Shown here: positions 36,666 to 47,847 of the stretch, in pieces
Numbering within the stretch: position 1 is the first letter of the stretch
Layout of the letters: each line of letters starts with the position of its first letter
Assembly (NCBI RefSeq): GCF_000759345.1
Contig: NZ_JPZL01000003.1
Span: forward strand, 248,001 to 312,000
DNA length: 64,000 bases
Reading direction: 5' to 3'
Source: Litchfieldella xinjiangensis
GTDB taxonomy: Bacteria; Pseudomonadota; Gammaproteobacteria; Pseudomonadales; Halomonadaceae
Notes under the pieces: model-generated
What the model saw: the letters and a program-made list of their open reading frames with translations, nothing else
The model's database searches: none
What the model was told of the DNA's origin: nothing
Program-made: the position numbers and the translations under genes

Positions 36666-37136
36666 TCACAGTTCGGCGGCGAGCTTATCGAGCATCTCGC
36701 GGTGAGCCTTTTCGTCGATGGACGACTCCAGGACACGCTCTGCGCCGATAACGGCCAACGTGGCCACCTGGGCACGAAGCTCTTCCTTGGCGCGATTGAG
36801 TTCCTGATCGATCTCGGCACGCGCACTGCTGATCATGCGCTCACCCTCGGTACGGGCCTGCTCGCGCGCTTCCTCGATCATCTGATTGGCACGTTTCTGG
36901 GCCTGTTCAAGAATCTCGGAGGATTGCTGCTTGCTGTCCTTCAACGTTTGCTCGGCTTGCTCCTGGGCAAGCTCGAGGTCACGAGACGCACGGCTGGCGG
37001 CGTCAAGACCATCTGCGATCCGCTTCTGGCGCTCATGCAGCGCCTGAGTGATCGGTGGCCACACGTACTTTATGCAAAACCAGACAAAGATCGCGAAGGC
37101 GATCGCTTGTCCGATTAGCGTCATATTGATATTCAC
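36666..37136 (-). CDS. atpF: ATP synthase b subunit
   Basis: The b subunit forms the peripheral stalk. One membrane helix (about 6-25) is followed by a long charged coiled coil. Choosing the GTG at 37136 gives 156 residues, exactly the E. coli length, and aligns the N-terminus ([19 protein letters not shown]) with E. coli AtpF; the ATG at 37178 adds 14 unrelated residues. The GTG has AGAGG nine bases upstream. [21 protein letters not shown] is strongly conserved. Confidence 0.97.
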   Translation of the reverse strand: MNINMTLIGQAIAFAIFVWFCIKYVWPPITQALHERQKRIADGLDAASRASRDLELAQEQAEQTLKDSKQQSSEILEQAQKRANQMIEEAREQARTEGERMISSARAEIDQELNRAKEELRAQVATLAVIGAERVLESSIDEKAHREMLDKLAAEL

Positions 37137-37211
37137 GAGACTGTACCTCTGATGAATTCGTGGCGACCGGCAATACACATACCGAGCGCCAGGCGCTCGG
37201 TGCGTGTCACG

Positions 37212-37457
<246 letters not shown>

Positions 37458-37510
37458 TTAAGTTGAGGTTCAACGGGTTAGGGGTTAAGGGCTTACAAAC
37501 ATTGCTCGGT

Positions 37511-38344
<834 letters not shown>

Positions 38345-38361
38345 TCATGTTCGGGGGTCGG

Positions 38362-38757
38362 TCATCCACGTACCAACCAGGGCGTCAGCCAGTGCGTGAA
38401 AAGAACCGCCACGTAAGCGCCAAAGAAAAAAGCCAGGTTTGAGGGGGGCGCTAAGGTAAATACCACGGCAAACAGTGCCACCGTCAAACCGAACTTTCCC
38501 GCTTCCGCTTGATAAAAGCGCATCATTCGTTGACGGGATCGGCTGCCCCGTCGGACCGTCTGGCTGCACCAGACGAAATAGGCATTGGGGATCAGGCTGA
38601 CCAATCCGCCTGCCATGCCGGATAACAGACCGGACGATCCGGCCATCACTGCACCTAACAGTGAAAGGATGACCGTGGTCACCGCTTGTGCGAGTACAAC
38701 CCGCCAATAGTTGGGCCGCCTGCGCGCGCCGCCAGCTTGTCGATACACCGTCGGCAC
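38362..38757 (-). CDS. atpI: ATP synthase accessory protein AtpI
   Basis: AtpI is a small membrane protein that aids c-ring assembly and Mg2+ handling. From a GTG at 38757, with GGAGG seven bases upstream, it has 131 residues (E. coli 126) and four hydrophobic segments, including GGLVSLIPNAYFVWCSQTV. An ATG at 38762 is out of frame and an in-frame upstream start at 38844 lacks a site. It is the first gene of the operon; the promoter must be within 38758-38906, where the minus strand is AT-rich, but no clear -35/-10 pair is visible. Confidence 0.9.
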   Translation of the reverse strand: MPTVYRQAGGARRRPNYWRVVLAQAVTTVILSLLGAVMAGSSGLLSGMAGGLVSLIPNAYFVWCSQTVRRGSRSRQRMMRFYQAEAGKFGLTVALFAVVFTLAPPSNLAFFFGAYVAVLFTHWLTPWLVRG

Positions 38758-38906
38758 AGCATGACCTCCAGGCAAACACGGCGGATTATAGGTGACCCCC
38801 CTAGCACCTTCAACCAAAGCGACACCGAATTTGCGCGATATCACGCCAGCTTACGACAAAAGGGCAATAAAAGTTGGCAAACTACTTAGTACGCTAATTA
38901 TCTGTT

Positions 38907-39830
38907 TTAACGTATGTGGGTCAGGATGCCATCGAGTTCATCAAGGCTGGTATACCGTATGGTCAAGCGTCCCTTGCCGCTGCGACCGTGTTGGATCTTG
39001 ACCGGGGCGCCCAGCAGTTCGCCCAACTGATTTTCCAGCCGACCGATATCCGCCGAGGGGCTTTCACGGGAGGGTTTGGCCGGCTCGCCCTTGGCCAGAC
39101 GCTTCACCAAGGCCTCGGTATCGCGCACGGTCAGGTCCTTGTTGATGACCTCATGGGCTGCCTGACGCTGCTTGGCCCCCGAAAGAGCCAACAGGGCACG
39201 CGCATGGCCCATGTCCAGGTCGCCTCGTTCGAGCAGGGTCTGGACTTCGGGATCGAGCGCTAGCAGACGCAACAGGTTGGCCACCTGGGCGCGTGACTTG
39301 CCCACGGCGTCGGCCACTTGCTGCTGGGTCAACGAGAATTCCTCGAGCAGGCGCTTGTGAGCCATCGCCTCTTCGACCGGGTTGAGATTCTCACGCTGGA
39401 TATTTTCGATCAGTGCCAGTGCCAGTGCTACCTGGTCGCTGACTTCACGAATGACCGCGGGGATCACCTCGATCTCGGCGAGTTGTGCGGCGCGCCAACG
39501 ACGTTCGCCGGCGATGATCTCATAGCGGTGCTCGCCGATCGGGCGCACCACGATAGGCTGCATCACCCCCTGGGCACGGATCGAGTCGGCGAGCTCCTCG
39601 AGCGCCTCGGGCTGGATATCGCGGCGTGGCTGGTACTTGCCACGCGACAACTGGCTCAGGGGAAGGCGTTCGAGCCGTTCCTCCGCGGCGGGTGTGGTTT
39701 CGGGAGCCAGGTCGATGCCGCCTTCCAGGCTTGGCTCGCCCGAGTCCGTGCCTTCCAGCGTCTCGCGGCGACGGGCACCGGCACCGATCAGGGCATCCAG
39801 GCCGCGGCCCAGGGCGCGTTTACGTGTCAT
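38907..39830 (-). CDS. parB: Chromosome partitioning protein ParB
   Basis: ParB is a CTP-dependent clamp that loads at parS sites near the origin and drives segregation with ParA. The 307 residues have an N-terminal RALGRGLDALIG (ParA-stimulating), the ParB/Srx nucleotide-binding domain (QPRRDIQPEALEELADSI and GERRWRAAQL), the helix-turn-helix FSLTQQQVADAVGKSRAQVANLLRLL and a C-terminal dimer domain. The ATG at 39830 has AGGAAG five bases upstream. The parA gene is 28 bp upstream in the same operon. No convincing parS site was found, only a weak candidate in uvrD. Confidence 0.97.
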   Translation of the reverse strand: MTRKRALGRGLDALIGAGARRRETLEGTDSGEPSLEGGIDLAPETTPAAEERLERLPLSQLSRGKYQPRRDIQPEALEELADSIRAQGVMQPIVVRPIGEHRYEIIAGERRWRAAQLAEIEVIPAVIREVSDQVALALALIENIQRENLNPVEEAMAHKRLLEEFSLTQQQVADAVGKSRAQVANLLRLLALDPEVQTLLERGDLDMGHARALLALSGAKQRQAAHEVINKDLTVRDTEALVKRLAKGEPAKPSRESPSADIGRLENQLGELLGAPVKIQHGRSGKGRLTIRYTSLDELDGILTHIR

Positions 39831-39858
39831 CGGCACTTCCTCGCAAGGTTCCACAACG

Positions 39859-40629
39859 CTACAACGACAGTCGACGAATCAATTCCTTGGCCAGCACCCG
39901 GTGGGCCTGGCTGCCACGCGAGAAGCGTGCGTATTTGGTCACTGGCAGACCGTGGCTCGGCGCTTCCGCGACGCGGACGTTACGCGGTATGGTCGCCTTG
40001 AGCAGGGTATCCCCGAAGTAATCCCGCAATTGCTTGCTGACGTCTCGGGTCAGGCTGTTGCGTGAATCGAACATCGTACGCACGATGCCGAACACCTCGA
40101 GACCGGGGTTGACGCTATCCTTGATCTGCTCGACGGTGTCGAGCAGCGCCGACAGCCCCTCCAGTGCGTAGAATTCGCATTGCAGCGGGATGAGTACACC
40201 GTCCGCCGCCGTCAGGGCATTGACGGTCAACATGTTGAGCGAAGGCGGGCAATCGATGAGGACGATGTCGTATTCGACAGCTACGCTGCGTATGGCCTCG
40301 AGCAGACAACGCTCTCGGCCTTCCTCTCGATCGAGCAGGTCGACTTCAGCGGCCGTCAGGTCACCATTGCCCGGCAACAGGGCATAGCCGGCCTCGGGGC
40401 AATCGAGGATGACTTCGGCGGCACGCTTTTCCCCCATCAGGACATCAAGCGCGCTACCGTCCAATGCATGCTTGTCGATCCCGCTGCCCATGGTGGCATG
40501 CCCCTGTGGATCGAGATCGATCAGCAGGACGCGCCGATCCAACGCCGCCAGGCTGGCGGCAAGATTGACGGCCGTGGTGGTCTTGCCCACGCCACCCTTC
40601 TGGTTGGTCAAGGCGATGATCTTGGTCAC
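39859..40629 (-). CDS. parA: Chromosome partitioning ATPase ParA (Soj)
   Basis: This deviant Walker ATPase (MinD/ParA family) of 256 residues moves origin regions apart together with ParB. It starts MTKIIALTNQKGGVGKTTTA with the deviant Walker A KGGVGKTT, has Walker A' DLDPQGHATMGSG and Walker B DIVLIDCPPSLNMLT. It belongs to the block mnmG-rsmG-parA-parB, the usual order next to the origin. Confidence 0.98.
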   Translation of the reverse strand: MTKIIALTNQKGGVGKTTTAVNLAASLAALDRRVLLIDLDPQGHATMGSGIDKHALDGSALDVLMGEKRAAEVILDCPEAGYALLPGNGDLTAAEVDLLDREEGRERCLLEAIRSVAVEYDIVLIDCPPSLNMLTVNALTAADGVLIPLQCEFYALEGLSALLDTVEQIKDSVNPGLEVFGIVRTMFDSRNSLTRDVSKQLRDYFGDTLLKATIPRNVRVAEAPSHGLPVTKYARFSRGSQAHRVLAKELIRRLSL

Positions 40630-40683
40630 GAGCGGCTTCCTTCCTGAATCGGCCCCGGTTGCCGGCAGCCTAAGGGATTCTGA

Positions 40684-41337
40684 TCATGGCGTCACGCGGC
40701 GGCCCAGGGTCAACAAATGGCGCTGACCGGCCTCCCCGGGGATCTGCAAGGCCCGACTGTCGATCAATTCGACGTCATGGGGCAAGTCCTGCACTTCGTC
40801 ATGCGGATAACGCCCCTTCATGGCTAGCCACTCGCCACCGCGCGCCAGCAGTGATGCCGATTGCGTAACGAAATCCCCCAAGCTGGCAAAGGCACGGGAA
40901 ATCACCTGATCGAAGGGGTGATCCTCATGCGCCTCGACTCGTGCCTGCACCGGAGTGACACGACTCAACCCCAGTTCCATCATGGCCTGACGTTGAAAAC
41001 GGACCTTCTTGCCATTGCTGTCGAGCAGAGTCACCTCAAGGTCGGGATTCAGGATCGACAGAACCAGACCCGGAAGGCCGGGGCCGGCACCGACGTCAAG
41101 CAACCTAGGGCCTCGCACCCAGGGCAACACGGCCGCACTGTCGAGCAGGTGCTTGACCACCATTTCATCGAGCGAGCGTACCGCGGTGAGGTTATAAGCC
41201 CGGTTCCACTTGTGCAACAGGCTCAGGAGCTTGAACAGCGTCTGTTGTTGTTCGGACGTGGGGCGAAGGCCCAGTTGCTCCAGCCCCTGTTCCAGCTTGC
41301 TGCACACCGACTCGGGAAGGTCGTGTCCTGCCGTCAT
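40684..41337 (-). CDS. rsmG: 16S rRNA (guanine527-N7) methyltransferase
   Basis: RsmG methylates G527 of 16S rRNA using SAM; loss gives low-level streptomycin resistance. The 217 residues have the SAM site [17 protein letters not shown] (about 81-97), [25 protein letters not shown] before it, and [16 protein letters not shown]. The ATG overlaps the mnmG stop by four bases, typical of the conserved mnmG-rsmG pair. Confidence 0.98.
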   Translation of the reverse strand: MTAGHDLPESVCSKLEQGLEQLGLRPTSEQQQTLFKLLSLLHKWNRAYNLTAVRSLDEMVVKHLLDSAAVLPWVRGPRLLDVGAGPGLPGLVLSILNPDLEVTLLDSNGKKVRFQRQAMMELGLSRVTPVQARVEAHEDHPFDQVISRAFASLGDFVTQSASLLARGGEWLAMKGRYPHDEVQDLPHDVELIDSRALQIPGEAGQRHLLTLGRRVTP

Positions 41338-43229
41338 ACATTCACCGCCCGGTTCTCTTCCAGCAGGCGCCGCTTCTTCAGATGAATCAACAGGATCGAG
41401 ACCGCCGCCGGGGTCACCCCCGAGATGCGTCCAGCCTGGGCCAGCGTCTCGGGACGGGCCGTCTTGAGCTTCTGGCGGATCTCATGGGACAGCCCGTCCA
41501 CACGGTCATAGTCGAGCGAGTCGGGAAGCCGGGTCGATTCGTGGCGCTTGAGCTTGTCGATCTCATCCTGCTGACGGTCGATATAGCCCTGATACTTGGC
41601 CTGGATCTGCACCTGCTCGGCGACGTCGGGGTCAGACACGGGCTCACCCACGAGCGAGGCCACATCATCATAGCCGAGCTCGGGACGCTTGAGCAGGTCG
41701 ATCAGGTTGTATTCGCGCGGCAGCGGCTTGCCGGTCAGGGCTTCCACACGCTGGGCCGCCGTGCTGCCGGGCTGTACCCAACTAGCCTTGAGACGTGCCT
41801 GTTCACTCTCGATAGCCTCGCGTTTGGTCGCAAACGCCGCCCAGCGAGTCTCATCGACCAGGCCCAGCTCGCGGCCGATCTCGGTCAGGCGCAAGTCAGC
41901 GTTGTCTTCGCGCAGCACCAGGCGGTACTCGGCGCGCGAGGTGAACATGCGATACGGCTCCTGAGTGCCCATGCTGATCAGGTCATCGACCAGTACGCCA
42001 AGATAGGCCTCGTCACGGCGTGGTGACCAGCTTTCCAGTCCCTTGGCACGGCGCGCGGCGTTGAGCCCGGCAAGCAGGCCTTGGGCGCCAGCCTCCTCGT
42101 AGCCTGTGGTGCCGTTGATCTGTCCGGCGAAGAACAGGTTGTGGATGAATTTCGTTTCCAGCGAGTGCCGTAGATCCCGGGGATCGAAGAAATCGTATTC
42201 GATGGCATAACCCGGGCGCGTGATATGGGCCTTCTCGAGCCCCTTGATGGAACGCACCACCTGCAACTGGACATCGAAGGGCAGCGACGTCGAGATGCCG
42301 TTGGGGTAAAGCTCGTGGGTCTCGAGGCCTTCGGGCTCGATGAAGACCTGATGGCTGGCCTTGTCGGCGAAACGATGAACCTTGTCCTCGATGGAGGGGC
42401 AGTAGCGTGGCCCTACCCCCTCGATCACCCCCGAATACATCGGGGATCGGTCCAGGTTGGCGAAAATGATTTCGTGGGTTCGCTCGTTGGTATGCGCGAT
42501 ATGGCAGCTCACCTGCGGTGGGTGCTGCTCGCGAGAGCCAAGATACGACATCACCGGTGTCGGCGTATCCCCGGGCTGCTCCTCGAGCTGGCCGAAATCG
42601 ATGCTCCGGGCGTCCAGACGCGGAGGCGTACCGGTCTTCAGGCGTGCCACGTTGAATGGCAGGGCACGTAGACGCTCAGCCAGCGCATTGGAAGGGGGAT
42701 CGCCGGCACGACCACCGCGGCTCTGATCCAGCCCAATGTGGATCACCCCACCCAGGAAGGTGCCGGTGCACAGCACGACCGCGTCGGCGAGGAAGCGGAT
42801 TCCAGTTTCGGTGACGACTCCCCGGACGGTGTCAGCGTCGACGATCAAATCGCCTGCAGCCTGCTGAAAGATCGTCAGGTTGGCCTGGTTCTCCAGCATG
42901 CCGCGTATGGCGGCCTTGTAACGAACGCGATCGGCCTGGGCTCGCGTGGCCCTGACCGCGGGTCCCTTTCGAGCGTTGAGCACGCGAAATTGAATACCGC
43001 CGAGATCGGTGGCCCGCGCCATGGCGCCTCCAAGCGCATCGATCTCCTTGACCAGATGGCTTTTGCCGATGCCGCCAATGGCGGGATTGCAGGACATCTG
43101 ACCCAGCGTCTCGATGTTGTGAGTGAGCAGCAGGGTCTGACAGCCCATGCGGGCAGAGGCCAGGGCGGCTTCGGTTCCGGCATGGCCTCCGCCGATGACG
43201 ATGACGTCAAAGCGGTCCGGGTAATCCAA
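41334..43229 (-). CDS. mnmG: tRNA uridine-5-carboxymethylaminomethyl modification protein
   Basis: MnmG with MnmE modifies U34 of several tRNAs, using FAD and methylene-tetrahydrofolate. The FAD motif [23 protein letters not shown] is at the very N-terminus, followed by the family signature [24 protein letters not shown] and later [12 protein letters not shown]. The best start is a TTG at 43229 (GAGG six bases upstream), which aligns with E. coli MnmG and gives 631 residues (E. coli 629); no ATG lies near. Upstream is the putative origin region. Confidence 0.97.
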   Translation of the reverse strand: MDYPDRFDVIVIGGGHAGTEAALASARMGCQTLLLTHNIETLGQMSCNPAIGGIGKSHLVKEIDALGGAMARATDLGGIQFRVLNARKGPAVRATRAQADRVRYKAAIRGMLENQANLTIFQQAAGDLIVDADTVRGVVTETGIRFLADAVVLCTGTFLGGVIHIGLDQSRGGRAGDPPSNALAERLRALPFNVARLKTGTPPRLDARSIDFGQLEEQPGDTPTPVMSYLGSREQHPPQVSCHIAHTNERTHEIIFANLDRSPMYSGVIEGVGPRYCPSIEDKVHRFADKASHQVFIEPEGLETHELYPNGISTSLPFDVQLQVVRSIKGLEKAHITRPGYAIEYDFFDPRDLRHSLETKFIHNLFFAGQINGTTGYEEAGAQGLLAGLNAARRAKGLESWSPRRDEAYLGVLVDDLISMGTQEPYRMFTSRAEYRLVLREDNADLRLTEIGRELGLVDETRWAAFATKREAIESEQARLKASWVQPGSTAAQRVEALTGKPLPREYNLIDLLKRPELGYDDVASLVGEPVSDPDVAEQVQIQAKYQGYIDRQQDEIDKLKRHESTRLPDSLDYDRVDGLSHEIRQKLKTARPETLAQAGRISGVTPAAVSILLIHLKKRRLLEENRAVNV

Positions 43230-43707
43230 ATGGCACCTCGAATGGCACCGTCGTGGCGCCTTGTAGAGCAATGGGTGAAAACAGCCGCCCAGTATAAACC
43301 TCCTGTGGGTAACCGTCAGGGGTTTTCCACACCTCGAAGGCCAGCGGGATACCTCCACTGCCTATCAATCAATATCAAATAAATAAAAAGAAAGAAGTTC
43401 TGTTGTGGTTGTAACTACTGGTGTGGACACTTTTAGTGGATAACCCAATAAAACCAAGCAATAACATGACCTTGTAATGTTGACCAAGGGTTGGACAAGG
43501 GACGTGTGACTTGCGTACAGGTTGTCGCGAGCTTGTGGATGGATTCTCGAGTTGCCCACAAGCCACGTCAACCACCGCTTATGCACTGCTGCATACCTGG
43601 CTTGTTACCGCGGCTGTGCACACACGACCGAGCTTCTCTGAAAGACCCGAGGTATCAGGTCTGGCTGCCGATTGACGTGCCTTTGACCGGTTGAGTTATC
43701 CACACCC
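43230..43707. other. oriC: Candidate chromosomal replication origin (oriC-like intergenic region)
   Basis: The 478-bp non-coding region between mnmG and a terminator contains one exact DnaA box TTATCCACA (43696-43704) and four boxes with one mismatch: TGTGGGTAA (43304-43312), TTTTCCACA (43323-43331), AGTGGATAA (43435-43443) and TTATGCACT (43579-43587). Two-mismatch copies are at 43534 and 43552. Between them, 43361-43400 is 31/40 A or T, with runs CAATATCAAATAAATAAAA, a likely unwinding element. I see no GATC site in 43230-43766, unlike E. coli oriC. The mnmG-rsmG-parAB-atp neighbourhood is the classic gammaproteobacterial origin setting. Some relatives instead replicate from a dnaA-linked origin. 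Confidence 0.6.
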
Positions 43708-43746
43708 AAAAAAAAAGGCCTGTCGCAAACGGACAGGCCTTTTTTT
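43708..43746 (-). terminator. Rho-independent terminator of the amino acid ABC operon
   Basis: The stem GGCCTGTC/GACAGGCC (43717-43724 with 43732-43739) is flanked by nine A on one side and seven T on the other. On the minus strand this ends the ABC transporter operon 21 bp after its stop. It can also stop transcription coming from the opposite side toward the transporter genes. Confidence 0.9.
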
Positions 43747-43766
43747 GACATCTTCGCACGTGAATA

Positions 43767-44540
43767 TCAGTGCTTGAGTACCCGAGAAAGGAAGCTCTGG
43801 GTGCGCTCATGCTGGGGATTATCGAAAACGACCCCGGGAGGGCCTTGTTCGACGATCTGACCGCCATGGATGTAAATCACACGATCGGCAACCTCACGGG
43901 CGAAACCCATTTCGTGGGTGACGATCATCATGGTCATGCCGTCACGGGCAAGTTCCCGCATGGCATCGAGTACCTCACCGATCATTTCGGGATCCAGCGC
44001 GGAGGTCGGTTCGTCGAACAGCATCAGCCTCGGTTCCATGGTCAGTGCGCGCGCCAGGGCGACACGCTGTTGCTGGCCCCCGGAGAGCTGGGTAGGGGAC
44101 TTGTCAGCCTGGTCGGCAATACCCACACGCTCAAGCAGACGTCGTGCGTTGGCGACCGCTTGTTGCCGGGGCGTACCGCGTACCTTGATCGGGGCCAGGG
44201 TCACATTGTCGAGAACCGAGAGATGGGGAAACAGATTGAACTGCTGAAAGACCATGCCAACTTCGGTGCGTATGGTCTGTAGTGCCTTGGCGCTCTTGCC
44301 GTTGGGCAGCAGTTCGTTGCCGTCGACCTCGATATGGCCATACTGGAATTCCTCGAGGCCATTGACGCAGCGGATCAGGGTCGATTTTCCCGACCCGCTG
44401 GCGCCGATGATTACGACCACCTCGCCGGGGGCAATCTCGAGGTCGATATCCTTGAGAACGTGAAGGTCGCCAAAATGCTTGTTTACCTTGTCCATGCGCA
44501 CGATAGGCGTTTCGGACGTAGGTGTCTGGGATGAACTCAT
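43767..44540 (-). CDS. Polar amino acid ABC transporter ATP-binding protein (GlnQ/HisP type)
   Basis: The ATPase of a polar amino acid importer, 257 residues. It has Walker [11 protein letters not shown]-loop [19 protein letters not shown], signature [15 protein letters not shown], Walker [16 protein letters not shown] and the H-loop [15 protein letters not shown]. It is highly typical of the PAAT subfamily. It lies 12 bp after the permease gene and is last in the operon. Confidence 0.96.
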   Translation of the reverse strand: MSSSQTPTSETPIVRMDKVNKHFGDLHVLKDIDLEIAPGEVVVIIGASGSGKSTLIRCVNGLEEFQYGHIEVDGNELLPNGKSAKALQTIRTEVGMVFQQFNLFPHLSVLDNVTLAPIKVRGTPRQQAVANARRLLERVGIADQADKSPTQLSGGQQQRVALARALTMEPRLMLFDEPTSALDPEMIGEVLDAMRELARDGMTMMIVTHEMGFAREVADRVIYIHGGQIVEQGPPGVVFDNPQHERTQSFLSRVLKH

Positions 44541-44552
44541 GGCTAGGCTTCC

Positions 44553-45224
44553 TTATTGACCGACCAGACCCTTGCGCTCGAGCAGGCGCAGGATGAGGGA
44601 GAGGCTCCAGGTGATCGCCAGATAGAGCAGGGCAACCATCAGGTAGACCTCGAGGGCGGTAAAGGTCGTCGCGATATAGACCTGACCCTGGCGTACCAGC
44701 TCGCCGACACCGATGACCGAGAACAGCGAGGTATCCTTGATGCTGATGATCGCCTGGTTGCCCAACGGGGGAATCATGCGTCGCAATGCCTGGGGCCAGA
44801 TGATGTAGCGGAAGGCCTGGGTGCGTGACAGTCCCAGCGACAGGCCGGCCTCACGCTGGCCGCGCTCGATGGATTGCACGCCACCACGCACAATTTCCGA
44901 GATGTACGCGCCCGAGTTGACGGCAATGGCAGCTATCCCTGCCACCAGGGCGTTAATGGGGCTACCCAATAGCTGAGGCAGGCCGTAGAAGATGAAAAGC
45001 ACCTGAACCAGGACCGGTGTACCGCGAAAGATCTCGATATAGGCGATGGCGGGTATGCGCAACCAGGCAAGCGGACTGATCCGCATGAGGCCGAACAGGA
45101 TGCCGATCAAGAAGCCGATTGCCAGTCCCCCGAAGGAGATCAGCAGCGTATAGGGAATACCGGGAAGCAGGTGAGGCAGGGAAGCCAGGGCGGCCGCCCA
45201 GTTGAAGTCGAATGTTACGTCCAC
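44553..45224 (-). CDS. Polar amino acid ABC transporter permease
   Basis: This HisM/GlnP-type inner-membrane permease has five hydrophobic segments and the family signature AYISEIVRGGVQSIERGQREAGLSLGLS with the EAA loop, then WPQALRRMIPPLGNQAIISIKDTSL. The GTG at 45224, with GGGAGAG upstream, gives 223 residues; an in-frame GTG at 45248 has no site. Only one permease gene is present, so a homodimer is likely. Confidence 0.94.
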   Translation of the reverse strand: MDVTFDFNWAAALASLPHLLPGIPYTLLISFGGLAIGFLIGILFGLMRISPLAWLRIPAIAYIEIFRGTPVLVQVLFIFYGLPQLLGSPINALVAGIAAIAVNSGAYISEIVRGGVQSIERGQREAGLSLGLSRTQAFRYIIWPQALRRMIPPLGNQAIISIKDTSLFSVIGVGELVRQGQVYIATTFTALEVYLMVALLYLAITWSLSLILRLLERKGLVGQ

Positions 45225-45293
45225 GTGGGGTCTCTCCCGCAGCGGCACGTCCAGAGATCGCGCCGCATGCGATTCGGTAGGTTACAAACAGAT

Positions 45294-45319
45294 GGGGCCG
45301 GATCCTGCGATCCGACCCC
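45294..45319 (-). terminator. Intra-operon hairpin between binding protein and permease genes
   Basis: The stem GGGG-c-CGGATC / GATCCG-a-CCCC around a CTGC loop lies in the 112-bp gap between the binding protein and permease genes. No strong T tract follows. Such hairpins often leave the binding protein expressed above the membrane genes, by attenuation or by protecting the upstream mRNA. Confidence 0.5.
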
Positions 45320-45336
45320 GAAATGCCAGTCCGTGC

Positions 45337-46122
45337 TTATTTGCCGCCGGACGCGTTACCGAACCACTTGCTGTGGATCTCGTCGTAGGTACCGTCTTCA
45401 CGCATGCTGGCCAAGGCTTCGTTGGCGGGCTGCAGCCACTCGCTGCCCTTGTGGAACACGATGCCATACTGCTGGCCTTCGTAGAGCGGGCCGACGACCT
45501 TGGTGCGGCCTTCTCCACGAGTTTGCGAGAAGTATCCGACATTGGGCGCATCGTAGAACACGGCATCGACACTACCGCCGAGCAGGGCCATGTACATGTC
45601 GCTGGAACCAGGGTAGGGCGTCACGTCGGCATCCTCGCCGAACTGCTCGCGCAGATAATCATGACTGGTCGAACCGATCTTGGTAGCGACGCTCATGCCT
45701 TCCAGATCCTCGATGGTTTCGACACTGTCGTTATCGGCACGTACCAGGATCTGCAGGCCGCTATCGTAATAGGGATCGGAGAAGTCGACGATCTCGGCTC
45801 GCTCGTCGGTAATGGTGATCCCGGCAATGGCGATCTCCTGGTTACCGGTCTGCACCGCCGGAATGATGCCGTTGAAATCCATGGTTTCGAGATCGACCTG
45901 GAAACCGGCGCGATCGGCGATCTCATGGATGATATCCATGTCGAAACCGACCATCTCGCCGCTCTCCTGATCCAACATTTCGAACGGCACGAAGCTCGGA
46001 TCGGTCACGACATTGACAGAGGGTTCATTGGCCAGTGTCTGGCTGGAAACCCCCAGGCCCAAGGCCAGTGAGGCCAGCCAGGGCAAGGCACGACGGTGAG
46101 AAGAGGTAAGCGTGAGTGTCAT
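45337..46122 (-). CDS. Amino acid ABC transporter substrate-binding protein (GlnH-like)
   Basis: This periplasmic binding protein has a signal peptide ending SSQTLANE near residue 32. The mature part has VVTDPSFVPFEMLDQESGEMVGFDMDIIHEIADR, DGIIPAVQTG-like FNGIIPAVQTGNQEIAIAGITIT and the C-terminal DEIHSKWFG, typical of the glutamine/glutamate binding group. The ATG at 46122 (GGGGAA upstream) is preferred over one at 46134 without a site; length 261. It opens the operon binding protein, permease, ATPase. The exact ligand is not determined. Confidence 0.94.
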   Translation of the reverse strand: MTLTLTSSHRRALPWLASLALGLGVSSQTLANEPSVNVVTDPSFVPFEMLDQESGEMVGFDMDIIHEIADRAGFQVDLETMDFNGIIPAVQTGNQEIAIAGITITDERAEIVDFSDPYYDSGLQILVRADNDSVETIEDLEGMSVATKIGSTSHDYLREQFGEDADVTPYPGSSDMYMALLGGSVDAVFYDAPNVGYFSQTRGEGRTKVVGPLYEGQQYGIVFHKGSEWLQPANEALASMREDGTYDEIHSKWFGNASGGK

Positions 46123-46256
46123 TGGGTTCCCCATTTAGAAGATTTGTTTGTCGAACACGCCTTTTACCATGGCGAGTTCTGGGGAAAGCGTCAAGTTGGG
46201 CGGGGAATGGCCTGAAAAACGTGGAAAAACGCAGCAACAGGGGTGACTTTCTCGAC

Positions 46257-46625
46257 TCACACCATGAAGGAGGCGCCGCACCCACAGGTCGAGGTGGCGT
46301 TGGGATTCTTGATCACGAAGCGGGCACCGGCCAGACCTTCCTCGAAATCGACGGTCGAGCCGACCAGATATTGATAGGAGAGGGGATCGACGATCATGGC
46401 CACATCGTCAAACTCGATCAGGGTATCGTCGTCACTGGAGGTATCGGCGAAATCGAAACCGTATTGGAAACCCGAGCACCCCCCGCCGGTAACGTAGACT
46501 CGCAACTTGAGCGCTTCATTGCCCTCTTCGGCGATCAGTCGGCGCAGGCGTCCCTGGGCATGGTCGGTCAGCATCATTGGCTTGGGCACATAGCTGGCCG
46601 GTTCGAAGGATTCAGCATCGCTCAT
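46257..46625 (-). CDS. erpA: Iron-sulfur cluster insertion protein ErpA
   Basis: ErpA is an A-type carrier that delivers Fe-S clusters to enzymes, including IspG/IspH. The three Cys ligands are C50 in [13 protein letters not shown] and C114, C116 in STCGCGASF. The ATG at 46625, with GGGAG six bases upstream, gives 122 residues (E. coli 114). An upstream in-frame ATG at 46685 would add 20 unrelated residues. argC lies upstream in the same direction. Confidence 0.96.
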   Translation of the reverse strand: MSDAESFEPASYVPKPMMLTDHAQGRLRRLIAEEGNEALKLRVYVTGGGCSGFQYGFDFADTSSDDDTLIEFDDVAMIVDPLSYQYLVGSTVDFEEGLAGARFVIKNPNATSTCGCGASFMV

Positions 46626-46713
46626 GACGTGCTCCCGGTTAGTGAATCTAGAGGCATTATCCGCAATCCCCAGCAAAAGGGTCAACTTTTGCCGGGAATC
46701 GCCGGGGTGCGGG

Positions 46714-47748
46714 TCAAGGCATCAGGGCTGGCGCCTGCAATCCGGCCATTTCATCGAAACCGAACATCAGGTTGAGATTCTGGATAGCCTGACCCGAGGC
46801 ACCCTTGACCAGGTTGTCGATCACCGCCAGCACCACCACGGTATCGCCGTTATCGGGACGATGCACGGCAAGACGGCAAATATCGGTTCCCCTGACGCTG
46901 CGCGTTTCCGGATGGCTACCGGCAGGCATGACATCCACGGCGGGCTCGGTGGCGAAGCGTTTTTCGAACAGGGCCTGCAGGTCGCCCGGATCGCGGGTCA
47001 GACGCCCGTAGAGGGTGGCATGGATGCCACGAATCATCGGCGTCAGGTGTGGCACGAAGGTCAGGCCGACCTGCTTGCCGGCAGCCAGTTCGAGGCCTTG
47101 GCGTATTTCCGGCAGGTGGCGGTGGCCGCTGGCGCCGTAGGCTTTCATCGATTCGCTGGCCTCGGCCAACAGCGATGGCACCTTGGCGCCACGTCCGGCC
47201 CCGGTGACGCCCGACTTGCAATCGGCAATGACGTGTTCGACGTCGATCAGTTGCTGTTCCAGCAGCGGTAACAGGCCGAGCTGTACGGCCGTGGGGTAAC
47301 AGCCCGGGACGGCAATCAGGCGTGCCTGGCGGATCGCTTCACGATTGACCTCGGGCAAGCCGTATACGGCGTCTTCCAGAAGATCGACGGCGCCGTGGGG
47401 CTGGCCATACCAGCGCGCCCATTCATCGGCATCCTTGATCCGGAAATCGGCGGAAAGATCGATCACCCGGGTACCGCCGGCGAGTAGTTCGCCGGCCAGG
47501 GCATGGGCCACCCCGTGCGGCGTCGCGAAGAACACGGCATCACACCGGCTGAGGCGGGCGGGATCGGGTTCGCTGAAGGCGAGTTCAGGATAGTGACCGC
47601 GCAGATTGGGGTAGAGCTCATCCACTCGAAGCCCGGCTTCGGAGCGCGACGTTATGGCGTCGACGCTCACCTCGGGGTGGCCGGCCAGCAACCTGAGCAA
47701 TTCGACCCCGGTGTACCCGGTGCCGCCGACGATACCTACCTTGATCAC
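46714..47748 (-). CDS. argC: N-acetyl-gamma-glutamyl-phosphate reductase
   Basis: ArgC performs the NADPH-dependent reduction step in arginine synthesis. The 344 residues begin [21 protein letters not shown] (NADP site) and have the catalytic Cys150 in [17 protein letters not shown] and [17 protein letters not shown]. The start is a GTG with a strong AAGGAG site upstream. The argC-erpA neighbourhood is common in gammaproteobacteria. Confidence 0.98.
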   Translation of the reverse strand: MIKVGIVGGTGYTGVELLRLLAGHPEVSVDAITSRSEAGLRVDELYPNLRGHYPELAFSEPDPARLSRCDAVFFATPHGVAHALAGELLAGGTRVIDLSADFRIKDADEWARWYGQPHGAVDLLEDAVYGLPEVNREAIRQARLIAVPGCYPTAVQLGLLPLLEQQLIDVEHVIADCKSGVTGAGRGAKVPSLLAEASESMKAYGASGHRHLPEIRQGLELAAGKQVGLTFVPHLTPMIRGIHATLYGRLTRDPGDLQALFEKRFATEPAVDVMPAGSHPETRSVRGTDICRLAVHRPDNGDTVVVLAVIDNLVKGASGQAIQNLNLMFGFDEMAGLQAPALMP

Positions 47749-47847
47749 GATGCTCTCCTTTTCAAAGACCTTGCGCGAGGCCGGTGAGACGGAACTGTTC
47801 CGATATGATACACCTTAACCCCATGAGTCATCTTCATCCGCGGACGT

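Noticed and set aside
43752-43767. CACGTG core near the ABC operon end as a parS site
   Set aside because: Flanking bases match the parS arms at only a few positions; it lies at the end of a coding region.
46673-46692. Hairpin GCAAAAG-GGTCAA-CTTTTGC between erpA and argC
   Set aside because: A perfect 7-bp stem but without a T tract after it on the minus strand; operon continuity is more likely.
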